Source: G965207045 sp965207045 (GTDB lineage Bacteria > Pseudomonadota > Alphaproteobacteria > Rickettsiales > Anaplasmataceae). Taken from it: a stretch of 64,000 bases of DNA. The translations under genes were made by a program, and so were the position numbers. The stretch covers positions 620,001-684,000 of the forward strand of contig OZ242261.1 of NCBI GenBank assembly GCA_965207045.1, in the 5' to 3' direction. The notes beneath the pieces are model-generated. The model saw only the letters and a list, made by a program, of their open reading frames with translations. It did not search any database and was not told the origin of the DNA. Of this stretch, positions 38,143 through 47,106 are shown in pieces (position 1 is the first letter of the stretch; every line of letters begins with the position of its first letter).

Positions 38143-39495
38143 CTAAGCTTTTGTAACAATTTTAGAGTTTCGTGTGCTTCTATCATCAATAACTTCACCA
38201 GATAATGCTATCATTGCATAAAGATTAAGTATAAGCATAAGCGCTATGGCTACATCGGCCAAGCTCCATAAAAAACCTACTTTTGCAACCGCACCAACTG
38301 GCAATAGTAATATGAATGCAGCTTGCCACACATACATAATGTACCTTCTACCTGAAGCTAGATATTCTATTGCTTGATTCGCACAGAATAACCAAGTCAG
38401 AATTGTAGTAAATGCAAAACAAAAAAGGACTATAAGTAAGACATAGCTAGCTAAGTTTGCATAAGGTATACCGACGTTAAATGCAGCAAAGCACATATTA
38501 GTACTTTCCAGTCCAGAATTATTCCAAACACCAGTAACAAGTAAGACTAAACCTGTAATTAAGCAAACTAACATTACGACAAACGGCGATAAAACGCTTA
38601 AAGTAGCTTGTCCTCTAGCAAAATCTGCTTGATTACCATTATTATAAACATTAGAATGGACTATTGATTCCAAACCAAGACCAATATCAGTAGCAAATAC
38701 TCCTCGTATAAAACCAACTTTCACAATAGAAAGAATATGCAACACTCCGTAACCAAAAACACCACCAGAAACACTAGATGCATCAAAAGCCGAAGTGAAG
38801 ATCAAAGAAAAGGAGGGTATGATAGATTCATAATGTGTTACCAGAATATAAAAGCAAGACCCTAGATATATTAAAGACATAGCAGGAACAACCTTTGTAA
38901 TAGTCTCAGCAAACCATTTCACACCACCAATAGTCACAACGAACACAATCACAGCAATAGCAATGCCATAAAATATCGGTGGCCAAGCTGAATTATGAAG
39001 TGGTAAAACTAAAGAGTTGACTTGCACTAAATTCCCTACTGTGAATGCACTAATTAGCAAAGCAAAAGCAAAAAACGTAGCAAGTACAGGAGAACATAAC
39101 CCATACTTCATGTAATACATCGGACCACCATGATAATTATCATACATATCCTTCATCCTATATTTTATTCCCAATATGCAACTAATATACTTGAGGACAC
39201 TAATAATCAATATTACTACAAACATCCAAAACAAGGTTCCGGGGCCGCCAGTTGCCATTGCCACAGCTACACCTGATATATTACCAGTACCTAAGTTACC
39301 CCCTAAAATTGTTGAAAGCGCTGTAAAAGAAGAGATGTTTTTCGTCCCAGTTGAAGCTTTATTAACAAAGAATAATCTAAAAACCTTCAACAATCCTGTA
39401 AAATGGATAAAATTCAATTTACAAGAAAAATATATACCAGTAAAAACAACTATTGGTATTATAAACATACTGAAAAACATATCGTAAAAACTCAT
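38143..39495 (-). CDS. Alanine/glycine:cation symporter (AGCS family)
   Basis: This polytopic membrane protein of 450 residues belongs to the AGCS family, importing alanine or glycine with sodium or protons. The family motif region is GGNLGTGNISGVAVAMATGG at residues ~69-88, followed by about ten hydrophobic helices and the GGPMYYMKYGL segment. A ragged C-terminus ends DDRSTRNSKIVTKA. Together with Ald (7277) and PdhA (8395) it suggests import and catabolism of host alanine. The start is ATG at 39495. Confidence 0.93.
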   Translation of the reverse strand: MSFYDMFFSMFIIPIVVFTGIYFSCKLNFIHFTGLLKVFRLFFVNKASTGTKNISSFTALSTILGGNLGTGNISGVAVAMATGGPGTLFWMFVVILIISVLKYISCILGIKYRMKDMYDNYHGGPMYYMKYGLCSPVLATFFAFALLISAFTVGNLVQVNSLVLPLHNSAWPPIFYGIAIAVIVFVVTIGGVKWFAETITKVVPAMSLIYLGSCFYILVTHYESIIPSFSLIFTSAFDASSVSGGVFGYGVLHILSIVKVGFIRGVFATDIGLGLESIVHSNVYNNGNQADFARGQATLSVLSPFVVMLVCLITGLVLLVTGVWNNSGLESTNMCFAAFNVGIPYANLASYVLLIVLFCFAFTTILTWLFCANQAIEYLASGRRYIMYVWQAAFILLLPVGAVAKVGFLWSLADVAIALMLILNLYAMIALSGEVIDDRSTRNSKIVTKA

Positions 39496-40069
39496 ATCTA
39501 AGGATTTCGGTTAATTGATTTACGTTTTATCTATAAACATAACACACCAACACAATATTTCAATTGTAAATGATAAAGGTAATCTTAATTTAAATACGAC
39601 TCTTCATAATTAAGAAGGGCAACTATACAAAAAAACTCAGCATAGAGAGAATTTAACCTATATAATATACTTAATTTCCCATCTCAACTTAATTTTAAAT
39701 TAACAATTGACACATCAAACCAGAACTTCAACAGTCAACCTTTGAAAATCATTCGTAAATGAAAAATGTTTAAAATATGAGAATCAAGTAATTGGTTAAA
39801 GCATGCTAGAATTACATTCACAAGATTCTATCTTATATATGTAATAGATGAATTCTTAGAATTAAACTTTGCTGTTAATGAAAATTAAAAAGTTTAGTAA
39901 AAAAGAGTTACATTAAATAATAAAAATTGTGTACACAAAAAAATCCTGTTATAGTACATATCCATACATATAAATGACAATTACTATCATGCAGTTAGCC
40001 GTTCTTCGTTACGTTACATATTACTAAATTTCAATTGCTTAACCAAACAGTAACATATAGACTTGAACA
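39496..40069. other. 574-bp intergenic region, no gene seen
   Basis: This very AT-rich divergent region separates the symporter gene (minus) and lspA (plus). No coding frame or RNA gene is apparent. It contains the promoter candidate listed at 39927-39955. Confidence 0.55.
39927..39955 (+). promoter_or_regulatory. Sigma-70-like promoter candidate for the lspA operon
   Basis: TTGTGT (39927-39932) and TATAGT (39950-39955) are separated by exactly 17 bp, a near-consensus -35/-10 pair. The -35 lies inside the 12-bp palindrome TTGTGTACACAA (39927-39938), so a repressor could block it. The distance to the lspA start at 40070 implies a leader of about 105 nt. Confidence 0.5.
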
Positions 40070-40528
40070 ATGAGAAAAGTAATCATATTTTTAGCTACCT
40101 TTACCATTGCAACAATTGATCAATTAACAAAACATTATATAAAATTTCTTACAGATGAAAATGATGTTATAGAATTAGGAAGTTATCTTAATATCGTTTC
40201 TGTTTGGAATTCTGGAATCAGCTTTGGCGTTCTAAGCAACTACTACTACTCTAATCTAATACTTACTAGTACAACTATAATAATAGTATTAATTTTATTG
40301 TTTTTATTACTACGTACAACTAATCAAGTACATATTGCAGGTTACACATTAATAAAAGGAGGCGCTATTGGTAATCTGATTGACCGCTTGCAATTTTCTG
40401 CTGTCTATGATTTTATAGATCTTCATATAGGCAAATGGCACTGGCCAGCATTTAATCTTGCAGATACCATGGTTTGTTGCGGTGTGGTTGTTCTAGTAAT
40501 AGGAGAATTATATGATAAAAAAAATTAG
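40070..40528 (+). CDS. lspA: Lipoprotein signal peptidase LspA
   Basis: LspA cleaves prolipoprotein signal peptides in the inner membrane. The 152-residue protein has four hydrophobic segments and the two catalytic Asp regions GAIGNLIDRL and FNLADTMV. NSGISFGVL matches the conserved 'N.G.aFG' motif. It overlaps the small lipoprotein gene (40512) by 17 bp, a fitting substrate neighbour. It is the first gene of an lspA-lipoprotein-M16-M16 cluster common in alphaproteobacteria. Confidence 0.96.
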   Translation: MRKVIIFLATFTIATIDQLTKHYIKFLTDENDVIELGSYLNIVSVWNSGISFGVLSNYYYSNLILTSTTIIIVLILLFLLLRTTNQVHIAGYTLIKGGAIGNLIDRLQFSAVYDFIDLHIGKWHWPAFNLADTMVCCGVVVLVIGELYDKKN

Positions 40529-40688
40529 CTCTATTCTCGTCTTTTTGCTACTTATAGGTTGCACAACTCAAAAGCAAGATTTTTTTTCTAGTAAAAAAGA
40601 GAATTTTAATCGTAGCTTAAAAAGTATCCCTGCAATTCTAATTCCTAAAGATTGGGGTAAAAAAATAAAAACTGAGGAGACTATATGA
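40512..40688 (+). CDS. Small lipoprotein between lspA and M16 (DUF3035-like position)
   Basis: A 58-residue protein, MIKKISSILVFLLLIGC followed by TTQKQDFFSSKKENF, with a clear lipobox (LLIGC, Cys17). The mature part is about 42 residues, Lys-rich, with a SIPAILIPKDWG segment. It overlaps lspA by 17 bp and the first M16 gene by 4 bp (ATGA), so it is embedded and translationally coupled. Alphaproteobacteria often encode a DUF3035 lipoprotein at this exact position with a similar proline-containing segment; this may be a shortened version. Its function is unknown. Confidence 0.82.
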   Translation: MIKKISSILVFLLLIGCTTQKQDFFSSKKENFNRSLKSIPAILIPKDWGKKIKTEETI

Positions 40689-41998
40689 AAATAGCTGATT
40701 ATTTCATCATCTGCCTATTTATTCTATCACCAGTGATATCTTATTCCAAAATAAATATTAAAAAAGCACAGCTTGAAAATGGCATGTCTATTTACGTCAT
40801 AGAGAATCATCTCAGCCCAATAGTAAGTCATATGGTGTTATATAATGTAGGTGGTGCCAATGACCCACAAGGACAATCAGGTTTAGCCCATTATCTTGAA
40901 CATCTAATGTTTCGTGGAACTAAAGAAGTAAAGGATATAAGTAGTTTAATTGAAAAAAATGGTGGCATCTTTAACGCTTCAACATCTTCATATTACACAA
41001 ACTATTTTGAAACTGTTCCAAAGGATAAACTGGAACTTATGATGCAACTGGAAGCTGATCGCATGCGCAATCTACATATCACCGATGATGCTATAATTGC
41101 AGAACGAAAAATAGTAATGGAAGAAAGAAAAATGCGTATAGATAACGATTTCAGTGCTCAGTTACAAGAAGAAATGTTATCAGCTTTTTACCGCAACAGT
41201 CATGATTGGCAAATTGCTGGATGGCCACATGAAATTATTACTTTTAATAAAGAAAAAGCTTATGGAATGTATGAAAATTTTTATTATCCAAACAATGCTG
41301 TTTTGTTAGTATCGGGTGATACAACTATGAATCAAGTTTTAGATCTAGCAAATAAGTACTATGGTATAATACCAAAATCAAACAATATACCAAAACAACA
41401 ACTGAGGCAAGAACCAGAGCATAAATCAAATATGGTCATTACGTTAAATAGCAGTAGCACAAAAACCAGAGAATTTAATATATTTTTCCAGGCTCCTAAT
41501 ATTTCCAACAATGATGCTTTACCGATACTAATAGCATCTGTAGCTTTAGGAAAAAGCAAGTTAAGTCATTTACATAAACTATTTGTAAAAAAAGAAATAA
41601 CTGCAGACATTGATGTACATTACAACCCATTCACACGCGGAGAAAATATCCTTGCAATTAGTGGTATACCATTTACAGATCCACTAAAAGTAAGTCATAA
41701 AGTTATAGAAGCAATTGATGAAATTAGTGACAGAGGTATATCAGATAAAGACCTACAGAGAGCAAAAAATATGTTAAAAGCTGATCTTATTTATCAAACT
41801 GAAGAAGCCTCTGGACAAGCAAATTTTTACAGTAATCTTATAATGTCTGACACTAACTACAACACAATACAATATTTGGAAGAAGAAATTGAAAAAATAA
41901 GTTTGGAACAAGTCAATTCTGCACTAAAAAATACGCTGTATCAGACAAGTACAATAATAGGTTATCTATCGCCACAGGAGACTGGAAATGAAAAATAA
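40685..41998 (+). CDS. Secreted M16 zinc peptidase (active subunit)
   Basis: This 437-residue protein has a signal peptide (start MKIADYFIICLFILSPVI, likely cleaved near SYS) and the zinc motif HYLEH at about residue 76, with the third ligand region ERKIVMEERKM downstream. It is a pitrilysin-like M16 protease, probably periplasmic. The ATG overlaps the small lipoprotein by 4 bp; the stop overlaps the next M16 gene by 11 bp. The pair resembles bacterial two-subunit M16B enzymes in which one partner is catalytic. Confidence 0.94.
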   Translation: MKIADYFIICLFILSPVISYSKINIKKAQLENGMSIYVIENHLSPIVSHMVLYNVGGANDPQGQSGLAHYLEHLMFRGTKEVKDISSLIEKNGGIFNASTSSYYTNYFETVPKDKLELMMQLEADRMRNLHITDDAIIAERKIVMEERKMRIDNDFSAQLQEEMLSAFYRNSHDWQIAGWPHEIITFNKEKAYGMYENFYYPNNAVLLVSGDTTMNQVLDLANKYYGIIPKSNNIPKQQLRQEPEHKSNMVITLNSSSTKTREFNIFFQAPNISNNDALPILIASVALGKSKLSHLHKLFVKKEITADIDVHYNPFTRGENILAISGIPFTDPLKVSHKVIEAIDEISDRGISDKDLQRAKNMLKADLIYQTEEASGQANFYSNLIMSDTNYNTIQYLEEEIEKISLEQVNSALKNTLYQTSTIIGYLSPQETGNEK

Positions 41999-43313
41999 AT
42001 TCCTAATTATATTAATAATATTCTTCAATAATGTAGCCTTCTCATATAACCCCCTTAAAATACAAAAGGTCAACAGTGATTATGGAGTCACAGCGTGGTT
42101 ACATGAGAAGCATGATACACCAATTGTATATACCTATATTAGTTTCAAAAACTCTGGATATGCACATGATAAAAATGGCAAGTCAGGTTTATCAAACATA
42201 GTAGCAAAAATGTTACAAGAAGGTGGTGGTGAATATGATTCTGATGCCATGGCTGATGTGCTAGAAAGCAATGGTATTATGATCAGCTTTTATAGCAATC
42301 TGGAGAACTTTAGTATAGAGATAAAATCATTATCTGAACATTTTGAAAAAGCAATGATGATAGTTCAATCTGTTTTACAAGAGCCACATTTTAATGATGA
42401 AACCCTTGCGCGCATAAAGCGTCAACAACTGCAAACAATTCAAAATATGGAAGACAACTCAGACTTTTTAGCAAACAAAAAACTCTTTCAAACCATTTTT
42501 AAAGATTCGCCCTACTCACAAACGTTATATGGTTCAAAAGATTCAATAAAGGCAATAACCAGAAAAGATCTTTTGGAATATGTTGAGAAATCCCTTAGCC
42601 GTGTTAATCTGAACATATCAGTATCAGGCGATATAACAGAAAGCAAGTTATCAAATACTATGGATAAATACTTGAGCACTCTTTCACTAACTTCACAAGA
42701 GCCAGACGGAAATGTCAATTTACAAAATATACCTAACTTCCCAACTATAAAAAAAGTTGATTCCTACATAAATAAACCTCAATCAGTCATATATTGGGGA
42801 AGTACAGGTATAGATGTACACGATCCAGATTTTTATCCAGCTTACGTCCTAAGCCATGTAGTTGGATATGGCCTTGATTCAATCTTGATGAGTGAAATAC
42901 GAAAAAAAAGAGGATTAACTTATAGTATTAGTATGAGACTACAAGATTATGGCAATATTAATTTATTGCTAGGACGTGCCTTCACTAATGCTACCTCAGA
43001 ACAAGAAGTAATATTAGTAATCAATGATGTACTAAAAGGCGTAAAAAGAGATGGTATTTCCGTTGAAGATTTACAAAAGAACAAAGAATATATAATTAAT
43101 TCTTTTGTTATGGGTCTTAACACTAATGGCAAAATAGCCTCACAAATGTCTTATGCTCAATGCCATAATTTGAGCACAAGTTACATAAATGACTTTCGCA
43201 AAAACATCCAAAATGTAACACTAAAAGAAGTAAATAATGTAGCAAAAAAATTGCTCACAACAGATACAATACTTTTCTCAGTTGCTGGGCCAAATAGCAA
43301 AAGCTTAGAATAA
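41988..43313 (+). CDS. Secreted M16 peptidase-like protein (non-catalytic subunit)
   Basis: This 441-residue M16 homologue has a signal peptide (MKNKFLIILIIFFNNVAFSY). The segment that aligns with HxxEH reads GLSNIVAKML, so the zinc ligands are missing and it should be catalytically inactive. It keeps the C-terminal substrate-binding part (SEIRKKRGLTYSISMRLQD). Overlap with the preceding M16 gene supports a heterodimer of active and inactive subunits. Its last 9 bp overlap the end of convergent fmt. Confidence 0.93.
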   Translation: MKNKFLIILIIFFNNVAFSYNPLKIQKVNSDYGVTAWLHEKHDTPIVYTYISFKNSGYAHDKNGKSGLSNIVAKMLQEGGGEYDSDAMADVLESNGIMISFYSNLENFSIEIKSLSEHFEKAMMIVQSVLQEPHFNDETLARIKRQQLQTIQNMEDNSDFLANKKLFQTIFKDSPYSQTLYGSKDSIKAITRKDLLEYVEKSLSRVNLNISVSGDITESKLSNTMDKYLSTLSLTSQEPDGNVNLQNIPNFPTIKKVDSYINKPQSVIYWGSTGIDVHDPDFYPAYVLSHVVGYGLDSILMSEIRKKRGLTYSISMRLQDYGNINLLLGRAFTNATSEQEVILVINDVLKGVKRDGISVEDLQKNKEYIINSFVMGLNTNGKIASQMSYAQCHNLSTSYINDFRKNIQNVTLKEVNNVAKKLLTTDTILFSVAGPNSKSLE

Positions 43314-44180
43314 AAATTTTTTATTAGCACACAAAAAATCTTCCACTTTTATTGGTTTTTTGCCAGGCAATTGTATTATCTTGGGGATTAAAATACCAAC
43401 ACCACACGCTATATGAAAAGCACCTTCAACCAGAGCACCAGAACAATATGTATGATCTATATCTTTATAATCAGCTTTTAATATTTTAAATCTAATATCT
43501 TTGACAGTACAGTTTGCGCCCTGCATAGCTCTAATAAGACGCTCTATATCTTCTGCAGATTCACTCCAATCAATATCTTTTTTACGTATTTTATTTGCAT
43601 ATGTTATGCCAAATTTTGATTGTTTTACAGGAACACAATAATCTAAATTATCAATTGATTCTATCAAAAGTTCAGCACCTAGCTTTGCCAGCTTAACATA
43701 CAAACTCTGAAAATCGTCATAATTAAGTATTTCTATTTCTCTTTTACATAAAATATCACCAGCGTCAAGTTCTTTTACCATTTGCATTATACACACACCA
43801 GTACTTTTATCTCCTGCTAATAATGCATGTTGAATCGGAGCTGCACCACGCCATCTAGGCAGTAGAGAAGGATGAATATTTATACACCCATATTTTATAG
43901 ATTTAATTAATTTCTCAGGTAATAACATACCATAAGCAGCAACTACGATAATATCAGCTTCACAATTTAATACTTCTTTCTTCAAGGTTTTAGGAGTTAA
44001 AACTGGTATATTATGTTCTTCAGCAAGAACATGAATCGGCGTCTTCTTAATCTTATGTCCACGACCAAAAGGTTTTGGCTCACGCGTATAAACACATGTC
44101 ACCTTATGTTTTACAGATTTTAATAAACTGTTTAGAGCAGGTACCGCAAATTCCGGCGACCCCATAAATACTATTTTCAT
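43305..44180 (-). CDS. fmt: Methionyl-tRNA formyltransferase
   Basis: Fmt formylates initiator Met-tRNA. At 291 aa it is slightly shorter than E. coli Fmt (315). Motifs are VFMGSPEFAVPAL at the start and NIHPSLLPRWRGAAPIQHAL (SLLPxxRG), with GVCIMQMVKELDAGDIL following. The C-terminal domain is compact. It begins 11 bp downstream of the tRNA-Ile gene on the same strand and converges on the M16 gene with a 9-bp overlap. Confidence 0.96.
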   Translation of the reverse strand: MKIVFMGSPEFAVPALNSLLKSVKHKVTCVYTREPKPFGRGHKIKKTPIHVLAEEHNIPVLTPKTLKKEVLNCEADIIVVAAYGMLLPEKLIKSIKYGCINIHPSLLPRWRGAAPIQHALLAGDKSTGVCIMQMVKELDAGDILCKREIEILNYDDFQSLYVKLAKLGAELLIESIDNLDYCVPVKQSKFGITYANKIRKKDIDWSESAEDIERLIRAMQGANCTVKDIRFKILKADYKDIDHTYCSGALVEGAFHIACGVGILIPKIIQLPGKKPIKVEDFLCANKKFLF

Positions 44181-44191
44181 ACAAACAACTG

Positions 44192-44265
44192 TGGGGCCAA
44201 CAGGACTTGAACCTGCGACACCCTCGTTATAAGCGAGATGCTCTAACCAACTGAGCTATGACCCC
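44192..44265 (-). tRNA. tRNA-Ile (anticodon TAT)
   Basis: The 74-nt minus-strand sequence forms a cloverleaf. The acceptor stem pairs GGGGTCA with TGGCCCC (one T-G pair), the D arm is GCTCAGTTGGTTAGAGC, the anticodon arm pairs TCTCG with CGAGG around loop CTTATAA, and the T arm is GCAGG-TTCAAGT-CCTGT. The anticodon is TAT, reading AUA. Discriminator A follows and CCA is not encoded (CAG instead). Confidence 0.93.
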
Positions 44266-44331
44266 ATCAATACAATGACTCTTAGATACTACTTGAATTA
44301 AGAAAACTATTCAACTTTCACCTTAATATTT

Positions 44332-44673
44332 TTATTTTGAGTGATAGGCATTCCAAATATTATCATAATAAATATATATTTCTCTTAAATCATTAACCCA
44401 AATCATACTGCCTTCTTTTGGCTGTATAAAATACCATTTATTACAGTAATAATAGGAAATATAGTTGGCATAACCATCCCAATCATCTGTTGGATTATTA
44501 CCAATTATATACAAATCGCCTTCATTAATGCTTTCTGGAGGGTTGTTTAAGCCTTTTGATACAACTCCAGAATTTAATAATGCATCTATTTTTATTACTG
44601 CTTTATTAATTATTATTTCCTTTTGAGCTTGATTGGAGTACAATAATTCAATATCTAGGTTTGAAGTGTTCAT
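44332..44673 (-). CDS. DUF2793-like phage/GTA-associated protein
   Basis: This 113-residue protein carries the DUF2793-type pattern seen in alphaproteobacterial phage and GTA proteins: an N-terminal ALLNSGVVSKGLNNPPESIN, then EGDLYIIGN, DDWDGYANYISYYYCNKW, and a final EGSMIWVNDLREIYIYYDNIW. The full-length family has a longer C-terminal part, so this is short. It lies about 700 bp from the GTA portal gene on the opposite strand, which supports a GTA link. The call is by motif memory, without an alignment. Confidence 0.68.
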   Translation of the reverse strand: MNTSNLDIELLYSNQAQKEIIINKAVIKIDALLNSGVVSKGLNNPPESINEGDLYIIGNNPTDDWDGYANYISYYYCNKWYFIQPKEGSMIWVNDLREIYIYYDNIWNAYHSK

Positions 44674-44732
44674 ATTTTACACCATTATTAATATAATTTT
44701 GCTACACTAACTAATATTTTCAAAAAATCAGA

Positions 44733-45218
44733 ATGAGACTATTTTTAATCGTATTGGTAATCTTCAGTATTACGGCACAAGCAGAAGATGATTGTAAATT
44801 ATATCCTCAACTCAGTTATAATGATTGTATCGAATTATTAACAATTCAAAAGAACTATGCTAAATATAATAATAAAAAAAAGCATATAGCACAGTCTCGC
44901 ATCAGAAACATAAAGCAGAATCTGTTAACTAACGACGAAAGAACTGATTTAATTTTATACAATATCAAAAATATAAATACTAGTCTCATTCCAATTAAAA
45001 TAATAAATTACTCTTTAGTTGTATGGAAGGATTATCTTAATCTGCCACTTAAAAGCCAAAAAGAAGTAATAAAGTATGCATTAGGAGAAAAAGATATTAA
45101 TTACAGTGAAGAAGCTACTCAATATTTAGAAAACAAGGAAAAATTCATACTTCGACTACAAAAAACACAACGACAAAACAAAATAAATACAAAAAGGACT
45201 ATCCATACAAAAAGATAA
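44733..45218 (+). CDS. Secreted hypothetical protein
   Basis: This 161-residue protein starts MRLFLIVLVIFSITAQAEDD, a clear cleavable signal peptide (likely TAQA/EDD). The mature part begins with two Cys in a CKLYPQLSYNDC context (a possible disulfide) and is then Lys/Asn/Ile-rich and basic to the end (KRTIHTKR). I recognise no family. It sits between a DUF2793-like gene and the GTA portal, but its composition gives no sign of a phage role. Confidence 0.6.
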   Translation: MRLFLIVLVIFSITAQAEDDCKLYPQLSYNDCIELLTIQKNYAKYNNKKKHIAQSRIRNIKQNLLTNDERTDLILYNIKNINTSLIPIKIINYSLVVWKDYLNLPLKSQKEVIKYALGEKDINYSEEATQYLENKEKFILRLQKTQRQNKINTKRTIHTKR

Positions 45219-45350
45219 ATCTATCTTATACACCTTGTAAATAGTACAGCAATTGAATAAAAAAAAGGCATAATACTTTTTTGTAAGATGCTTCCCTGTT
45301 TAAATCAGATCATTCTATCATATCACTGACTACTATTTTACAATACATAT

Positions 45351-46520
45351 ATGTTTAACTTCTTTACAAAAAAAAACATCCAACAAGCATCACTGCATTT
45401 TCCATCCCATCCCATGTGGAATTCAAGTAACTATTATAACTTTGCACACAAAGGATACCAAAAAAATGTAATTGCATTTAGATCCATCAATACAATCGCA
45501 ACATGTGCGTCATCAATAAAATTTTTGCTTTATAGAATTACTGCAAAAGGTAAAGTAAAAGAAAAGAGACACCCACTAATAAAGTTGCTAAACCACCCTA
45601 ACAGCAGAACTTCACAAGCAGAATTCATAGAATCATTGGTAGCTTACAGATTAATAAGCGGCAATGCTTACATACTAAAGTTAGGTCAAAATACTCCCAG
45701 TGAATTATATACACTACGTCCAGATAGAATCAGTGTAATAAAAGGAGAATACAGCACACCACTCGGTTATAAATATCAAGTAAACAATAAAAGTACTCAA
45801 TTCTTAGTAAATAAATACACAGGAATGTCCTCAATATTACACTTAAAAACCTTCAACCCTCTAGATGATTGGTATGGTTTATCTTCCCTAGAAGCTGCAA
45901 GCTATAGTATAGATCAACATAACCAGGCAGGAGCTTGGAACCAAGCTATGCTCCAAAATGGCGCTAGACCAAGTGGTGCACTAGTTGTCACTACCAACAA
46001 AGATGGCAGCGGAGGCACACTTGATTTTAAGCAATATGAAAGATTAAAAACACAAATAGATGAAATATACACAGGAAGCGCTAATGCAGGTAAACCATTA
46101 CTACTAGAAGGAGGCTTAGATTGGAAAGAAATGAGCCTTTCTCCACGTGATATGGATTTTATAAATTGCAAGCATAGTTCCGCACGTGATATATCCTTAG
46201 CTTTCGGCGTACCATCACAACTTCTAGGCATCCCAGGAGATAACACATACAGCAATTTAGTAGAAGCCAGAATAGCTTTATGGGAACAGACTGTTCTACC
46301 AATAATTAATAATATTATAGACAATCTAAATCGCTGGCTTGTTCCAGACTTCGGAGACAATCTAGAACTTCAATATGATAAAGAAGCAATTGACATTATG
46401 GTATTGAAAAGGGAAAAGGTTTGGAATTTCCTTGCAAAAGCTAATTTTATGACAGTTAATGAAAAAAGGGAAGCGATTGGGCTCTCACCCATAAAGGGAG
46501 GAGATGTTTTAGCATCTTAG
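45351..46520 (+). CDS. GTA/HK97-type phage portal protein
   Basis: The 389-residue protein matches HK97-family portals, which form the dodecameric DNA gateway of the capsid. Visible features are the N-terminal FRSINTIATCASSIKFLLYR, the central ALVVTTNKDGSGGTLD, and the signature stretch DMDFINCKHSSARDISLAFG followed by VPSQLLGIPGDNTYSNLVEA. The length is about that of Rhodobacter GTA ORFg3. The gene is intact. No terminase, protease or capsid gene adjoins it; the only other GTA-like genes here are at 9894 and 44332. Confidence 0.92.
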   Translation: MFNFFTKKNIQQASLHFPSHPMWNSSNYYNFAHKGYQKNVIAFRSINTIATCASSIKFLLYRITAKGKVKEKRHPLIKLLNHPNSRTSQAEFIESLVAYRLISGNAYILKLGQNTPSELYTLRPDRISVIKGEYSTPLGYKYQVNNKSTQFLVNKYTGMSSILHLKTFNPLDDWYGLSSLEAASYSIDQHNQAGAWNQAMLQNGARPSGALVVTTNKDGSGGTLDFKQYERLKTQIDEIYTGSANAGKPLLLEGGLDWKEMSLSPRDMDFINCKHSSARDISLAFGVPSQLLGIPGDNTYSNLVEARIALWEQTVLPIINNIIDNLNRWLVPDFGDNLELQYDKEAIDIMVLKREKVWNFLAKANFMTVNEKREAIGLSPIKGGDVLAS

Positions 46521-46703
46521 CAAACAACCTACTTAACTTTTTTCTTTTTACTGCAAAAAACAATAAAATTGTACATCTTTAACTCCATTATAGAGAAAAT
46601 ATCCTTACCATTGTGGGGAATTCCAAACCATTACGGTTGCCTGCGCTATAATCAATTATGTGTACAACCTCAAGTGTCGTAGAATACCTTTTTTCTTTGT
46701 ACC

Positions 46704-46766
46704 TCGAAAGGTTCAAGCATAGATCTTGAATTGTACGAAACTCAGAAAACTTGGAATCTGATAAAT
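46704..46766. repeat. About 63-bp direct repeat, copy 1
   Basis: This is near-identical to 47044-47106 and encodes the SDSKFSEFRTIQDLCLNLS block on minus. It is part of the internal duplication of the pseudogene at 46588-47316. Confidence 0.88.
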
Positions 46767-47043
46767 AAGCCAATGATCATAACACAAACGAAGGTACTTC
46801 TCTTGTTTTTGATTGATAATTAATAAACTCTTTAACAAGATTATTTTGTAGTTTACACAATAAATTTTTGTAGACCTCATCATCTTTTTTTTCGATATCT
46901 TTAATAATTCTTCTATAATTGCCAGGCAAAGATTTTATGCATTCATCATTTGATGTCTCTTGGTATTGCATGTGCATACCGTCATCTTCGTCTATAACTT
47001 CAGATTCATTATCAGGGTAATTGTAAGTTATTCCTTTGTAATT

Positions 47044-47106
47044 CGAAAGGTTCAAGCATAGATCTTGAATTGTACGAAACTCAGAAAACTTGGAATCTGA
47101 TAAATG
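47044..47106. repeat. About 63-bp direct repeat, copy 2
   Basis: This is the partner of 46704-46766, offset by 340 bp. The near identity of the DNA implies a recent duplication or gene conversion inside the decaying gene. Confidence 0.88.

Noticed and set aside
45914..46360. Minus-strand frame opposite the portal gene
   Set aside because: The portal motifs on plus are unambiguous; the antisense frame has no family features.
46777..47055. Independent 92-aa gene on minus
   Set aside because: It is the middle part of a longer frame interrupted by point nonsense codons and shares duplicated blocks with both sides.
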